Assembly (NCBI GenBank): GCA_014189435.1
Contig: CP050293.1
Span: 1,245,001-1,309,000, forward strand
Direction of reading: 5' to 3'
DNA length: 64,000 nucleotides
From: Mesorhizobium loti
GTDB lineage: Bacteria; Pseudomonadota; Alphaproteobacteria; Rhizobiales; Rhizobiaceae
A program made the translations under genes and the position numbers. Within the stretch, counting starts at the first letter, position 1. Every line of letters starts with the position of its first letter. The notes beneath the pieces are model-generated. The model was not told the origin of the DNA, made no database searches, and worked only from the letters and a program-made list of their open reading frames with translations. Below, piece by piece: positions 7,867 through 16,574 of the stretch.

Positions 7867-9651
7867 TCAGTCGAGCGGCTCGTGCTGGTAAAGCTCGTCC
7901 ATGGAGAGCGAGGCCAGGGCGCCGAACGGCGCCTGCTTTTTCACGCGGCCGCCGCTGAGGATCACCACGTCGTCGCAGAACGAGATGGTGCTGTGATGGT
8001 GGCTGATGACGATGGTCGTGCGGCGGCCGGCTCTCGACTTCAGGGTCTCGACGATGGCCGCTTCCGACAGCCCGTCCACAGCATTGGTGGCTTCGTCCAG
8101 GATGAGGAGATCGGGATCGCGCACCAGGGCTCTCGCCAATGCGATCCGCTGCCTCTGTCCCGCTGACAGATTGACGCCCCTGTAGCCAACCAGCGTCTCG
8201 TAACCCTGAGGCAGCCGTTCGATGAATTCATGCGCTTCGGCCAGTCTTGCGGCGCCCTCGGCGTCGCCGGCTGTCGCCGCGTCCTGGCCGTAGGTTATGT
8301 TTTCAAAAATGGTGCCATCGACCAGTTCCAGCTCCTGGCTGGCCAGCGCGATGTGGGCTCGCCACTGGCTGGCATCGATCCGGTCGAGCGGTGATCCGTC
8401 GACGAGGATCCTGCCGGTGTCCGGTTCCACAAAGCGGCACAGGAGATTGACGATCGTCGTCTTGCCGGCGCCCGAGCGGCCGATCAGCGCCGTCGAGCGG
8501 CCGCTGCCGATGTCGAACGTCGCCGCGTGCAGCACCACTTCACGCCGGTCGGTGCCGGAATAGGTGAACGTCACATCGTCGAACCTGATGCCCTGGCGCA
8601 GACCATGGAACGGCCCGTCGCCTCGCGGCGGTTGCGGCTTGCCTGTGGGATCCAGCAGCCATGTCACCTCTTCGAGCGATCCGCTCAGGCCTTGCAGCTG
8701 GCTCCACGACCCTTGCAGGGCCCGCATATGCGGCTGCAGCCTGTAGAGCAGTATGACGAAGGCGATGATCAGCGGGAAACTCACCTGCGCCAGCCAGGCG
8801 CCGATCACCACCGCCAGGAACAGCATGGCGTGGAGAACTTCCGTCAGCGGCGGCAGCGCTCCCTGGCGCACGAGCAGGACGAAAGAGGCGCGGCGAACCG
8901 CGTCGGACGCCGTGTCGAATATCGCCTTTTCGCGGGTCTCCTGTCCGAAGATGCGGATCAGCCGTCCGGCATGCACAAGGTGGAGCATCTGTGAGGCGAG
9001 GTGGCCGTTGCGCGAAGCGACGCTGCGGCTGGGCTCCTTCAGATTGGCCGAGAGGATGGCATGCGCGATCTGGACGAGCGCCAGTCCGAGCGTGACCAGC
9101 AGCGTCATGCGCCACGAAAGCAGCAGCAGGAAAGCCAGGAGGATGATGGCGGCCGATGCGCTGACGACGGCCGACAGCATGATCTGGATCGCATCGGAGG
9201 CCCGCCAGGATTCGTTGGAGATGATGTTGAGCAGGCGTCCCGGACTCTGCCGCAGGAAGAACGGGTAGCCGACCCGCAACAGCTGCTCCGACAAGGCGCT
9301 GCGGATCGAATGGCTTGCCTTGCCGGAGATGAAGGTCGTCAGCAGCGTGTTGGCGAAGGCGAAGACGTTCTTCAAGATGATCGAGCCGAGGATGGCGGCT
9401 GAAATGGCGACAAGCCGGTCGCGCTCGCTCAAGCCCGATCCGACATGCTGGAGGACAGCGGAGAAACCGGCCATTCCCGCCGCATCGCCGTGTCCCATGA
9501 TGATGCCCAGCAACGGGATGATCAGGCCGATGCCGAATCCTTCGAGGACGGCGCTGACCAAGCCAAGGACCACCACGGCCGGAAGCAGGCGCAGTTGCCG
9601 CTTTCCGAACGCCCGGAACAGCATCGGCAGGCTAGGCGGTAGCAATGGCAT
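7867..9651 (-). CDS. ABC exporter, fused permease/ATPase (MsbA/lipid- or polysaccharide-export type)
   Basis: This 594-residue half-transporter has an N-terminal six-helix membrane domain (about 20-320, with LLPAVVVLGLVSAVLEGFG as the first helix) and a C-terminal nucleotide-binding domain. The Walker A motif IGRSGAGKTT is near residue 390, the signature NLSAGQRQR near 491, Walker B LLILDEATNAVD near 514, and the switch histidine in ISHHHSTI. A homodimer would pump a lipid-linked or amphipathic substrate outward. It is the last gene of a four-gene operon with two glycosyltransferases and an acyltransferase, 9 bp after its neighbour. That suggests export of a modified glycan or glycolipid. Confidence 0.9.
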   Translation of the reverse strand: MPLLPPSLPMLFRAFGKRQLRLLPAVVVLGLVSAVLEGFGIGLIIPLLGIIMGHGDAAGMAGFSAVLQHVGSGLSERDRLVAISAAILGSIILKNVFAFANTLLTTFISGKASHSIRSALSEQLLRVGYPFFLRQSPGRLLNIISNESWRASDAIQIMLSAVVSASAAIILLAFLLLLSWRMTLLVTLGLALVQIAHAILSANLKEPSRSVASRNGHLASQMLHLVHAGRLIRIFGQETREKAIFDTASDAVRRASFVLLVRQGALPPLTEVLHAMLFLAVVIGAWLAQVSFPLIIAFVILLYRLQPHMRALQGSWSQLQGLSGSLEEVTWLLDPTGKPQPPRGDGPFHGLRQGIRFDDVTFTYSGTDRREVVLHAATFDIGSGRSTALIGRSGAGKTTIVNLLCRFVEPDTGRILVDGSPLDRIDASQWRAHIALASQELELVDGTIFENITYGQDAATAGDAEGAARLAEAHEFIERLPQGYETLVGYRGVNLSAGQRQRIALARALVRDPDLLILDEATNAVDGLSEAAIVETLKSRAGRRTTIVISHHHSTISFCDDVVILSGGRVKKQAPFGALASLSMDELYQHEPLD

Positions 9652-9660
9652 TATAGCGTT

Positions 9661-10695
9661 TCACCTCGCCTGGGCATTGGCTTGTTGATCTTGCCGCACC
9701 GGCTCGGCTTGCGGCCGTCTCGCCAGCAGGAGAACCGCGAACCTGGCCGCGCCGAGCAAATTCATGGCGACGATCGGCCAGTGCGACAGGTTGAGTTCAC
9801 GGTCGAACGCAGGCCCCCTCGCCAATTCCCGGAAAGCCCCTCTTGTGGCCCAGTAGAAATGGCGAAGCAGCCACGGCGCATGGCGAACATGCTTCAGGCA
9901 GAGCCCACCATTGCCCAGGCTGTAGTCGCGGTGGAGTTTTTCGATGGCTTTGCGATCCCGCCGGCCGTGATGGTGGAATATCGTCATGTCAGGCACATAC
10001 TCGACCGGGATACCGAGCAGCATCGCCCGCACGAGGTAATCGGTATCCTCGGCCGATCGCAATGGTCCGCCGGCGCCGAAGCGTTCGTCGAAATAGCCGA
10101 TGCGGGCCGCGACATCGCGGTGCATGGTCATGTTGCAGCCCAGCACGAAACCGCCGGGATGGACATCCGGCGTCAGCCGCTCGCGCACCCGCGAGCGCTT
10201 GATGGTGAACGGCAAATCCCTGGGATCGCCAAGCTCGACACGGCCTCCACGGATCAGCCATCGTTCCCCGGACGCATAGTGTCGCTCCAGATCGCGCAAA
10301 TAGTCGCAATGGACCGCGCAATCATCGTCGACGAAGACCAGCACACGGCCGCGCGCGCGCCTCAGCCCGGCGTTGCGGGCAGCCGCCAATCCGGGGCGCG
10401 GCTCGCAAACGGGCGTGAATGGAATGTCCGACATGGCGGCGATGCTGGCCAGGCGTTCGGCCGTGCGGTCGCTCGAACCGTTGTCGACGACCACGAGTTC
10501 GGCCGCGAAGCCGGCATGTGCGCGGCACGCGGCCTGCACCGACTTGATGCAGGCATCGAGCACGGCGACGCGGTTGCGCGTGCAGATGATGAAGCTGACT
10601 TCCGGCGCCGATCGTTCCGGGCGGGGACCAGCCGGGGCAGGGCCAAGCGCCGTCGAATGATCGCGCTGCAGAGGGTGGTGGGCTTTGACGATCAT
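9661..10695 (-). CDS. Family 2 glycosyltransferase
   Basis: The protein has 344 residues. The GT-A nucleotide-sugar fold starts at about residue 30: VSFIICTRNRVAVLDACI, then VVDNGSSDRTAERL, then the metal-binding VFVDDDCAVH (about 122-131). An acceptor-side segment, SAEDTDYLVRAML, follows and holds the usual ED pair. The C-terminal hydrophobic stretch (MNLLGAARFAVLLLARR, about 312-328) could anchor it to the inner membrane. It is third in the polysaccharide operon, 3 bp from the upstream transferase. Sugar donor and acceptor cannot be read from sequence. Confidence 0.88.
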   Translation of the reverse strand: MIVKAHHPLQRDHSTALGPAPAGPRPERSAPEVSFIICTRNRVAVLDACIKSVQAACRAHAGFAAELVVVDNGSSDRTAERLASIAAMSDIPFTPVCEPRPGLAAARNAGLRRARGRVLVFVDDDCAVHCDYLRDLERHYASGERWLIRGGRVELGDPRDLPFTIKRSRVRERLTPDVHPGGFVLGCNMTMHRDVAARIGYFDERFGAGGPLRSAEDTDYLVRAMLLGIPVEYVPDMTIFHHHGRRDRKAIEKLHRDYSLGNGGLCLKHVRHAPWLLRHFYWATRGAFRELARGPAFDRELNLSHWPIVAMNLLGAARFAVLLLARRPQAEPVRQDQQANAQAR

Positions 10696-10698
10696 CCT

Positions 10699-11805
10699 TC
10701 AGCCCGCCTGATAAGGTGCCAGAACCGCCGCGGCGGGCGCGGATTTGAAGAAGTATGCCATGGCGTCCGCTTGCCTGCTGGCCGACAGCGAGGCGAGGCT
10801 GAGCCAGGGCGCCCAGGCGCCGGGCCGCAGCGCATATTGCTCGCGGCGCCGGATGACGTTCCACTTCGCGGTCCGCGTCAGCAATTCATGCGTCAGCGGG
10901 GGCTGCTTTTCGTCGGCTACGAGCTGGTAGAGGAAATAGAACAGGTTCAGCGCGCCGGCCTCGAAGCTCGGCCGCGTCGCGGCCGGCAGCGAGCAAATCT
11001 CCTCCTCCAGCGCGACGATGAAGTTGGCCGCGCGGGTAACCGTGTCGTGGCTGACCGCATCGCCAATGTCGCGCAGATCCCGCGTGGCTTGCGCCAGGCC
11101 CTCGCGCTCGAGGTTCTCGGCCACGATCCGCAAATGCGTCCTGCGCATCTCCTTGACGTGCCGGCTGGTCACGCTTGCCTGATGGACGCGGTAGACGACC
11201 AGGTTTTCGGGCATCATAGCCGCCGGGTAGCGGCCGGCCAGCCGCCTGAAAAGATCGAAATCCTCGGCGTGCCTGTAGGTCTGGTCGTAGCGGAGAACGG
11301 CGTCGTCGACGACCTTCCTGTTGTAGACGACCGTCGGGTGCATGAAGATCGTGAAGAACATCGCCAATATCGGGATGCGGCCGAACTGGAACACCGGATC
11401 GGGCTTGCCCCTGGCAATGCGGCCGCGGATCAACATGTCGACGCCGGCGCCGCAGAAGCCGAGCTCTGGCCGCCGCTCAAACAACGCCACCTGGCGCGAC
11501 AAGCGCCAGGGATAGGCGACGTCGTCGGCGTCCATCCGCGCGACCAACTCGCCCCGGGCGACCGCCAGCCCTTCGTTGAGCGTCGCGACGAGACCACGGT
11601 TTTCGCGCGAGATGATCGAGATGCGGCTGTCGGCCTGCTGGCATCGCTCGAGGATTTCCAGCGAATTGTCGGTCGACCCGTCGTCGATCGCGATGATTTC
11701 CAGGCGGCCGTAATCCTGTCGCTGGATGCTTTCCATCGCGGCGGCAAGATAGGGTCCGGCATTGTAGACCGGCAGCAGGACGGAGACGAGCTGTGCTGCG
11801 GTCAT
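10699..11805 (-). CDS. Family 2 glycosyltransferase
   Basis: The protein has 368 residues. Its GT-A domain starts almost at residue 5: VSVLLPVYNAGPYL, IIAIDDGSTDNSLEIL, then the DXD motif ARMDADDVAYPWRL (about 88-101). The catalytic-base region RHAEDFDLFRRL (about 195-206) follows. A helical C-terminal extension of about 120 residues has no clear family. There is no signal peptide, so it works on the cytoplasmic face. Its start overlaps the stop of the upstream acyltransferase gene by 4 bp (ATGA), indicating translational coupling. Confidence 0.9.
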   Translation of the reverse strand: MTAAQLVSVLLPVYNAGPYLAAAMESIQRQDYGRLEIIAIDDGSTDNSLEILERCQQADSRISIISRENRGLVATLNEGLAVARGELVARMDADDVAYPWRLSRQVALFERRPELGFCGAGVDMLIRGRIARGKPDPVFQFGRIPILAMFFTIFMHPTVVYNRKVVDDAVLRYDQTYRHAEDFDLFRRLAGRYPAAMMPENLVVYRVHQASVTSRHVKEMRRTHLRIVAENLEREGLAQATRDLRDIGDAVSHDTVTRAANFIVALEEEICSLPAATRPSFEAGALNLFYFLYQLVADEKQPPLTHELLTRTAKWNVIRRREQYALRPGAWAPWLSLASLSASRQADAMAYFFKSAPAAAVLAPYQAG

Positions 11806-12983
11806 CGTCTTGCATCCGTTCGCTGGAGGTCGAGCGACGGCGTGCGGCCATCGGGCGATCCACCGGGATAGGCGTCCCCTGGCCTCGCGAGCCAGCCGCC
11901 ATGGCCGGCCTGCGCGGCGCGGGCGCGCGCGACATAGGGGAAGTGGCGCTTGAGGCTGTTGAGCGGCCTTTCGAAAACCACCCAGGAAATCGAGGCCACG
12001 ACAATCGTGGCGGCGCCCGCAACCAGGAACCGCCCCGGCCCTTGCTCCGAGACATTGAGTGGAATCCAGGGCTGCGACTTGACGGCGAGCGACAGCAATA
12101 TCGGATGATAGAGATAAACGCCGTAGCTGATGCGACCGAGGCCAAGCAGCGGCGGCAGGTCAAGAAGCTTGCCGAGGGCGCCGCCAATGCCGCTCGAACA
12201 GGCGGCGACGATGACCATCAGCGGCACCAGGGGCAGGACTTGCCGCACCAGCCAGTGGGCCCATTCCAGCATCGGATCGGCGGGCGCCGGGACAAACCAC
12301 TCGATGACAAGGAATGCGGCCGCGAAGGCAGGCCAGCAGAGCCGCATCCATTGCGGCAGGGCCGCACCCCTGGACCGCCAGCAGGCAAGCAGCGCGCCCG
12401 TCGCCAGCGCATCCATGGATGCCGGCGGCAGCAGGTCGCGCGCCAGCGCCGTGTTGGCGGTGAGCGGCCAGTAAAAGCGATAGGCCAGCGACAGCGCGAT
12501 GACGCCAATACAGATTTGTTCGAAGCGCCGGCGTGGGGCCAAAAGGACGACCAGAGGCCAGGCAAGATAGAACTGCTCCTCGATGCTCAGGCTCCAGAAA
12601 TGGCATAGCACCCAAGGGTTCCAGTCATTGCGCAGCGCATACCAGAAATTCGACAGATAAAGCGCATGCCAGAGCAGCGATCCGCTGGACTGCTCCAGAT
12701 CGACCAGCCAGACGAAACCCAGGACGGCAAAATAGGGCGGGAATATCCGCAGCGCCCGCCTGATGTAGAAGGATCGCAACGCGGGGCCGGTCTCGAATTC
12801 GGCGGCCGAACGCGCTTCCAGGAGCAGGCGCGTGATCAGGAAGCCGCTTAGCACGAAGAACAGCCGCACGCCGATATGACCCCAGAAGGAAGATCCCCCC
12901 GCCGCGAAGAAATGGGAGTACATCACCATCGTCACGGCGATGGCCCTCAGTGCATCCAGTTGGATGTCGCGGGCGTTTCCCAT
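11802..12983 (-). CDS. Acyltransferase family 3 membrane protein (glycan O-acylation)
   Basis: The 393-residue integral membrane protein has about ten hydrophobic helices. The N-terminus has the family hallmark QLDALRAIAVTMVMYSHFF with the catalytic-type histidine (about H23), then GVRLFFVLSGFLITRLLL and the R-x-x-F-x-x-RR motif SFYIRRALRIFPPYF (about 71-85). Such enzymes (OafA/NodX/ExoZ type) transfer acetyl groups to exported or lipid-linked sugars. It is the first gene of the polysaccharide operon, so the promoter must lie in 12984-13400. NodX-like activity on a nodulation factor is possible in rhizobia, but nothing here favours it. Confidence 0.88.
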   Translation of the reverse strand: MGNARDIQLDALRAIAVTMVMYSHFFAAGGSSFWGHIGVRLFFVLSGFLITRLLLEARSAAEFETGPALRSFYIRRALRIFPPYFAVLGFVWLVDLEQSSGSLLWHALYLSNFWYALRNDWNPWVLCHFWSLSIEEQFYLAWPLVVLLAPRRRFEQICIGVIALSLAYRFYWPLTANTALARDLLPPASMDALATGALLACWRSRGAALPQWMRLCWPAFAAAFLVIEWFVPAPADPMLEWAHWLVRQVLPLVPLMVIVAACSSGIGGALGKLLDLPPLLGLGRISYGVYLYHPILLSLAVKSQPWIPLNVSEQGPGRFLVAGAATIVVASISWVVFERPLNSLKRHFPYVARARAAQAGHGGWLARPGDAYPGGSPDGRTPSLDLQRTDARR

Positions 12984-13612
12984 CAGCGGCTTCCGCCGGC
13001 GTTACGCCAGCCCGCCGTTTCGAGCGGCAGGCCAAGGCGGACGAGACCCGCCAGGGCGCCGGCATCGTCAAACCCGCGCCTTGCGCGTCCGATCGGGCCG
13101 GGCCCGAAATCGACGGACGGACAGCTCAAGTTGGTCAACCTGGGGGAATCCTCCACGGCGTATGTCCAGTCGCAAACGAGTCCCCCCGGAGATCGTTCGG
13201 CTACGGCATTGTGCAGCGCAACACAAAAAATCTACCCGGCTGAAATACTTGTGTGAGCAACCGCTAAAAATTGACAAAACCGGCCGGTTATCGCCATTTT
13301 TGGCGATTTTACTGATAATTTAAACCCTATGGTTTAAGTTGTGCCGATATTCCCGCCTCGGTTGATTGGGGATAATTCTTGGCTTGAGAGCCTGGTTCTT
13401 TGTTAAATCACAAAAAGTTTTGGAATCTATATTTTATCTATATGGATTCGGTCCTGGTTCCGCGGAGAAATGATTTGGAACCATTGGCTTTGCGCGGTGC
13501 AGCATGGTCGCCGTTTTTCGTCTCTGTCTTCGGGGCGAAGCAGGGCTTCGAGGCCGGTTTTGGGCATCGGAAACTCCTTGGATATGCGGGCGACTGCATT
13601 GAGCTTTTGTTA
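12984..13612. promoter_or_regulatory. Gene-free 630-bp region with a perfect hairpin, upstream of the polysaccharide operon
   Basis: No convincing gene is present. Bases from about 13200 to 13450 are A+T-rich relative to the window. There is a perfect inverted repeat ATCGCCA-TTTT-TGGCGAT at 13290-13307, flanked by TTGACA at 13271 and TAAACC at 13321. On the minus strand this region should hold the promoter of the acyltransferase-led operon; the palindrome may be its operator. It could instead be a terminator in the plus direction, since TTTT follows. Confidence 0.5.
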
Positions 13613-13660
13613 TGCATGTCGTCGTCCCAAAACCGCTGCACGCTTTTGGGACGACATGCA
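13613..13660. repeat. Rhizobial CGCTGCACRCTTTTGGG palindrome
   Basis: This is a nearly perfect palindrome. TGCATGTCGTC plus CCAAAA on the left (with a 3-bp extra GTC) pairs with TTTTGGGACGACATGCA on the right (13644-13660), around CCGCTGCACGC. This is the form of an interspersed repeat I know from Rhizobiales genomes. It abuts the stop codon of the SnoaL-like gene (13661), so it may serve as its transcription-end hairpin. Confidence 0.75.
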
Positions 13661-14038
13661 CTAGGCACCGGCGGGATCGAGAAAAACGTAGAGGGAATGG
13701 ATGAGGTCGCCCTGGAAATGCGCGACATCGGTGCCGGTCACGGCTACGGGACCGTTGGGCGGACCGGACTGCCAGCGCAGCCGCCCGATGCCGTGGTGAC
13801 CGACGGCAGGGCCGATCGCCGTGAAGACAAAGCCTGGCGGCAGGCTCGACAGCAGCGTATCCACCGCCTGATTGATGGCGACATGGCCCGTTGCCGCAGC
13901 ATGCGGTTCATACAGCACTGCGTCGTCGGCATAGATTTTTGTGATGGCGCTCATCCGGCGGGCGGCATCGCGCTCGCCGAACACGTGGGCAAGGTTGGCC
14001 TGCATCAGGGCGTCATAGTCGATTGGTTCTGCGGTCAT
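13661..14038 (-). CDS. SnoaL/NTF2-like protein
   Basis: The 125-residue product starts at the ATG 14036-14038 because GGAAGGTGG precedes it closely; longer frames lack an RBS. The pattern MTAEPIDYDALMQANLAHVF, then IYADDAVLYEPHAAATG, AINQAVDTLLSSLP and a terminal LYVFLDPAG is that of a cone-shaped NTF2/SnoaL-like fold. Members bind small hydrophobic ligands or act as isomerases or hydrolases; the ligand is unknown here. It is monocistronic, with repeat elements on both sides. Confidence 0.75.
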   Translation of the reverse strand: MTAEPIDYDALMQANLAHVFGERDAARRMSAITKIYADDAVLYEPHAAATGHVAINQAVDTLLSSLPPGFVFTAIGPAVGHHGIGRLRWQSGPPNGPVAVTGTDVAHFQGDLIHSLYVFLDPAGA

Positions 14039-14198
14039 CTTCCACCTTCCGGGCAAGTGGATGTCGTCTCTCGCCTGTCCGGTTAGGGGAATATGCACCA
14101 TCACAGGGCGCAACGCACTGTTGGATCCCGCTATTTCCAGCCTGAATCCGCTCTCGCCTTGCGATCAGCTTAAGGCAGGCGAAGGTGGGCGATCCCTC

Positions 14199-14281
14199 GC
14201 GCCCCCCTCTGTCCTGCCGGACATCTCCCCCATAAGGAGGGAGATCGGACGTCCCGCCGGCCTTCGCCAATCGCCAACGTC
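14199..14281. repeat. RIME-like intergenic palindrome
   Basis: One copy of the window's repeated element (CCCCCCTCTGTCCTGCCGG, then ACATCTCCCCCATAAGGAGG and GAGATCGGA, then CCTTCGCCAATCGCC) fills the 312-bp gap between the SnoaL-like gene and the histidine kinase. No gene is seen in the gap. Confidence 0.8.
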
Positions 14282-14350
14282 GCAGGAAAGACTGGGGCGC
14301 TGTCGCGCCGGCAATCAATCCTCACGGCCCCGCTGGCCGCCCCGCCAAAA

Positions 14351-15592
14351 TCACACCGCGTCGAACACCACCGTCTGCTCCAGCCCGCCGCCCCGGCGGT
14401 TTTCCAGCGTCACGGTGCCGCCGTAGCGCTCGATGATTTCCTTGGCGATGGCGAGGCCGAGACCAGCGCCCGGGATGGATTGCAGGCGGCCGGGGTCGAC
14501 GCGGAAGAAGGGTTCGAACGCCTTGTTCAAGAGCTCCGGCGGAATGCCGGGCCCATGGTCCGATATGGTCAGCACGGCGCGATTGCCGGCTACGGCCAGA
14601 TCGATGCTGCACGCCTTGCCATGGGTGGCGGCGTTGACGATCAGGTTACGCAGGGCGCGGCGCAGGCCGAGCGCGCCGGCGCGCACCGAAACCTTGTCCA
14701 GGTGCCCGATCGATACGGCATGGCCGAGCGACACCATCTCGGCTTCGATGTCGCGCACCGTCTTTTCCAGGTCGACCGGTTCGACGGCGTCCTGGTTCAC
14801 CTCTTCGCGCACCAGCCGGATGGCGCTGTCGGCGATGCGGTCGAGCTCGTCGAGGTCGTGAAGCCACTTGTCGCGCTCGTCGTCGAGGAATTCCGCGCGC
14901 AGCCGCATGCGCGTCATCGGCGTGCGCAGATCGTGGCCGGCGGCGGCGACCAGCCGCATGCGGCTTTCCATGGCGGTCCTCAGCCGCGACGAGAGCTGGT
15001 TCAGCGCATGCGCGGTCGCCTTGACCTCGGCCGAACCCACTTCCGGCACCGCCGCCAGCACGCCATCCGATCCGATCTTGGAGACCGCGGCCTCCAGCAT
15101 CTCGAGCGGTCGGATCAGCACCGAGGTGAAATAGACCGACACCGCCGTGGCGCCGGCGACGATCAGCGAGATCCAGCCGGCCAGAACCAGCCATTCGCGC
15201 CGTGGCGGCTTGAGATGCGGCACCTCCATGATCGCCCAGCGACTGTCGGGCAGACGCACCGATGCGATCTGGCCGGGTTCGTCGGCCTTCTCGCTGACGA
15301 CAGCCTGCAAGTCGAGGTCACGGCGATGCAGGATGTCGTTGAGCATCGCCGTTTCCGCGCGAGCCACCTTGCCGCCCGCCGGGTGGTCGGCGAATTGCAC
15401 CCGCAGGACGTCCGGGATCGGCCCCGGCAACAGCCGCACCACCAGTTCCATCTGCTGGGCAATCCAGGGCACGGTCAGTTCCGGCGGCGGCCCGCCGCCG
15501 CGCACGCTGATGACGGCGGCCGTCGCCAGGCCGACGACGCCGACGATCGAGGCGACCAGCAGCAGGATGAGACGGCGGCGCAGCGAGTTCAC
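14351..15592 (-). CDS. Sensor histidine kinase (EnvZ/CpxA class)
   Basis: The 413-residue membrane kinase has TM1 at about 8-28, a periplasmic sensor of about 105 residues, TM2 at about 137-158, then HAMP (LIRPLEMLEAAVSKIG). The H-box VAAAGHDLRTPMTRMRL has the phospho-acceptor His220. The ATP domain shows the N-box RNLIVNAATHG, G1 DHGPGIP, F-box FEPFFR and G2 GAGLGLAIAKEI. It overlaps the response-regulator gene by 4 bp (ATGA). With the divergent Spy-like gene and RND efflux operon next door, envelope stress or a toxic small molecule is a plausible signal; that is inference. Confidence 0.93.
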   Translation of the reverse strand: MNSLRRRLILLLVASIVGVVGLATAAVISVRGGGPPPELTVPWIAQQMELVVRLLPGPIPDVLRVQFADHPAGGKVARAETAMLNDILHRRDLDLQAVVSEKADEPGQIASVRLPDSRWAIMEVPHLKPPRREWLVLAGWISLIVAGATAVSVYFTSVLIRPLEMLEAAVSKIGSDGVLAAVPEVGSAEVKATAHALNQLSSRLRTAMESRMRLVAAAGHDLRTPMTRMRLRAEFLDDERDKWLHDLDELDRIADSAIRLVREEVNQDAVEPVDLEKTVRDIEAEMVSLGHAVSIGHLDKVSVRAGALGLRRALRNLIVNAATHGKACSIDLAVAGNRAVLTISDHGPGIPPELLNKAFEPFFRVDPGRLQSIPGAGLGLAIAKEIIERYGGTVTLENRRGGGLEQTVVFDAV

Positions 15593-16320
15593 GCGTGGCT
15601 CTCCACCGCTTCGACGCGCGCGGTGAGCTGGTAGCCGCCATTGCGCACCGTCTTGAACAGCGGCCCGTCGCCGGTATCGCTGAATTTGCGGCGCAGCCGG
15701 CTCACCAGCACATCGACCGAGCGTTCGAGCGGATCGCGCTCGCGGCCTTGCGTCAGGTCGAGAAGCTGGTCGCGGGACAAAAGCCTGCCGGGACGGTCGA
15801 GAAACACCTGCAAAAGGTCGAACTCGGCGCCGGTGAGGTCGACGGCCACGCCTTGCGCGTCCGTCACCTTGCGGGTGTCCGGTTCCAGCCTGTAGCTGGC
15901 AAAGCGGTAGATACGGGCGCGGGGCGGCGCAGGCGTCTCCTCGGGTGCGGAGCGCCTGAGCACGGCGCGGATGCGGGCGATGAGCTCGCGCGGGTTGAAC
16001 GGCTTGCCGAGATAATCGTCGGCGCCGAGCTCCAGGCCGATGATGCGATCGACATCCTCCTTCAGCGCGGTCAGCAGGATGACCGGGATGTGCGGCCTGC
16101 GGTCACGCAAGGCCCGGCAGATATCGAGGCCGGAGCCGTCCGGCAGCATGACGTCGAGCACGATCAGGTCGAACTGGCCCGCGCCCAGCCGCTGCTCGCA
16201 TTCGCGCCGGTCCGCCGCCGCCGTGACGCGAAAGCCCTGGCTGTCGAGATAACGCTGGAGAAGCGTCCTGATCTCGCGGTCGTCGTCGACGACGAGGATA
16301 TGGGGTTGTGACTGCATCAT
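15589..16320 (-). CDS. OmpR-family response regulator
   Basis: The protein has 243 residues. The receiver domain (about 7-120) carries the acidic pocket VVDDDRE, the phosphorylation site Asp56 in IVLDVMLPDG, and the conserved lysine in LGKPFNPREL. The C-terminal OmpR/PhoB winged helix (about 145-235) includes LTGAEFDLLQVFLDRPGRLL, SRDQLLDLTQG and SVDVLVSRLRRKF. It is the first gene of a two-gene operon with the kinase. Its promoter faces that of the Spy-like gene across a 254-bp region that holds a pair of 16-bp direct repeats (16454-16500), a likely binding site. Confidence 0.94.
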   Translation of the reverse strand: MMQSQPHILVVDDDREIRTLLQRYLDSQGFRVTAAADRRECEQRLGAGQFDLIVLDVMLPDGSGLDICRALRDRRPHIPVILLTALKEDVDRIIGLELGADDYLGKPFNPRELIARIRAVLRRSAPEETPAPPRARIYRFASYRLEPDTRKVTDAQGVAVDLTGAEFDLLQVFLDRPGRLLSRDQLLDLTQGRERDPLERSVDVLVSRLRRKFSDTGDGPLFKTVRNGGYQLTARVEAVESHA

Positions 16321-16453
16321 CGTGCCCTTGCCCCCGACTATAGGGCCCCGTGATTATAGAGGCCCGTGATTACAGGGGCTTGGCCGCGATTATAGGGAGA
16401 GCCGCGCCCAAGCGGCATGGAAAATTGCAACTGAATGTTTCCGGCAGGTCGTT

Positions 16454-16500
16454 GGAAACATTCGGAAACAAATTGCCCTTTTGCGGAAACCTTCGGCAAC
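16454..16500 (+). promoter_or_regulatory. Paired 16-bp direct repeats, probable response-regulator site
   Basis: GGAAACATTCGGAAAC (16454-16469) and GGAAACCTTCGGCAAC (16485-16500) match at 14 of 16 positions, with starts 31 bp apart, about three helical turns. Each is itself a pair of GGAAAC-like half sites 10 bp apart, the arrangement typical of OmpR-family operators. They lie between the divergent regulator gene (start 16320) and the Spy-like gene (start 16575). A GTTTCC half site (16438-16443) lies just upstream in opposite orientation. Confidence 0.6.
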
Positions 16501-16574
16501 ACGCCGACGCGAAGCGGACAAACACGCTTCCTATCCTCTCATTTGTCCGAAGCATGAGAGAAAGGAACACCGTC

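Noticed and set aside
9682..11871. A 729-codon plus-strand frame across the glycosyltransferase genes
   Set aside because: It crosses two well-formed minus-strand genes with DXD motifs and proper starts; its own product looks like arbitrary Arg/Gly/Ala-rich sequence.
13400..14086. A 228-codon plus-strand frame opposite the SnoaL-like gene
   Set aside because: It runs through the CGCTGCAC palindrome, and the minus strand has a good RBS and an NTF2-like pattern.
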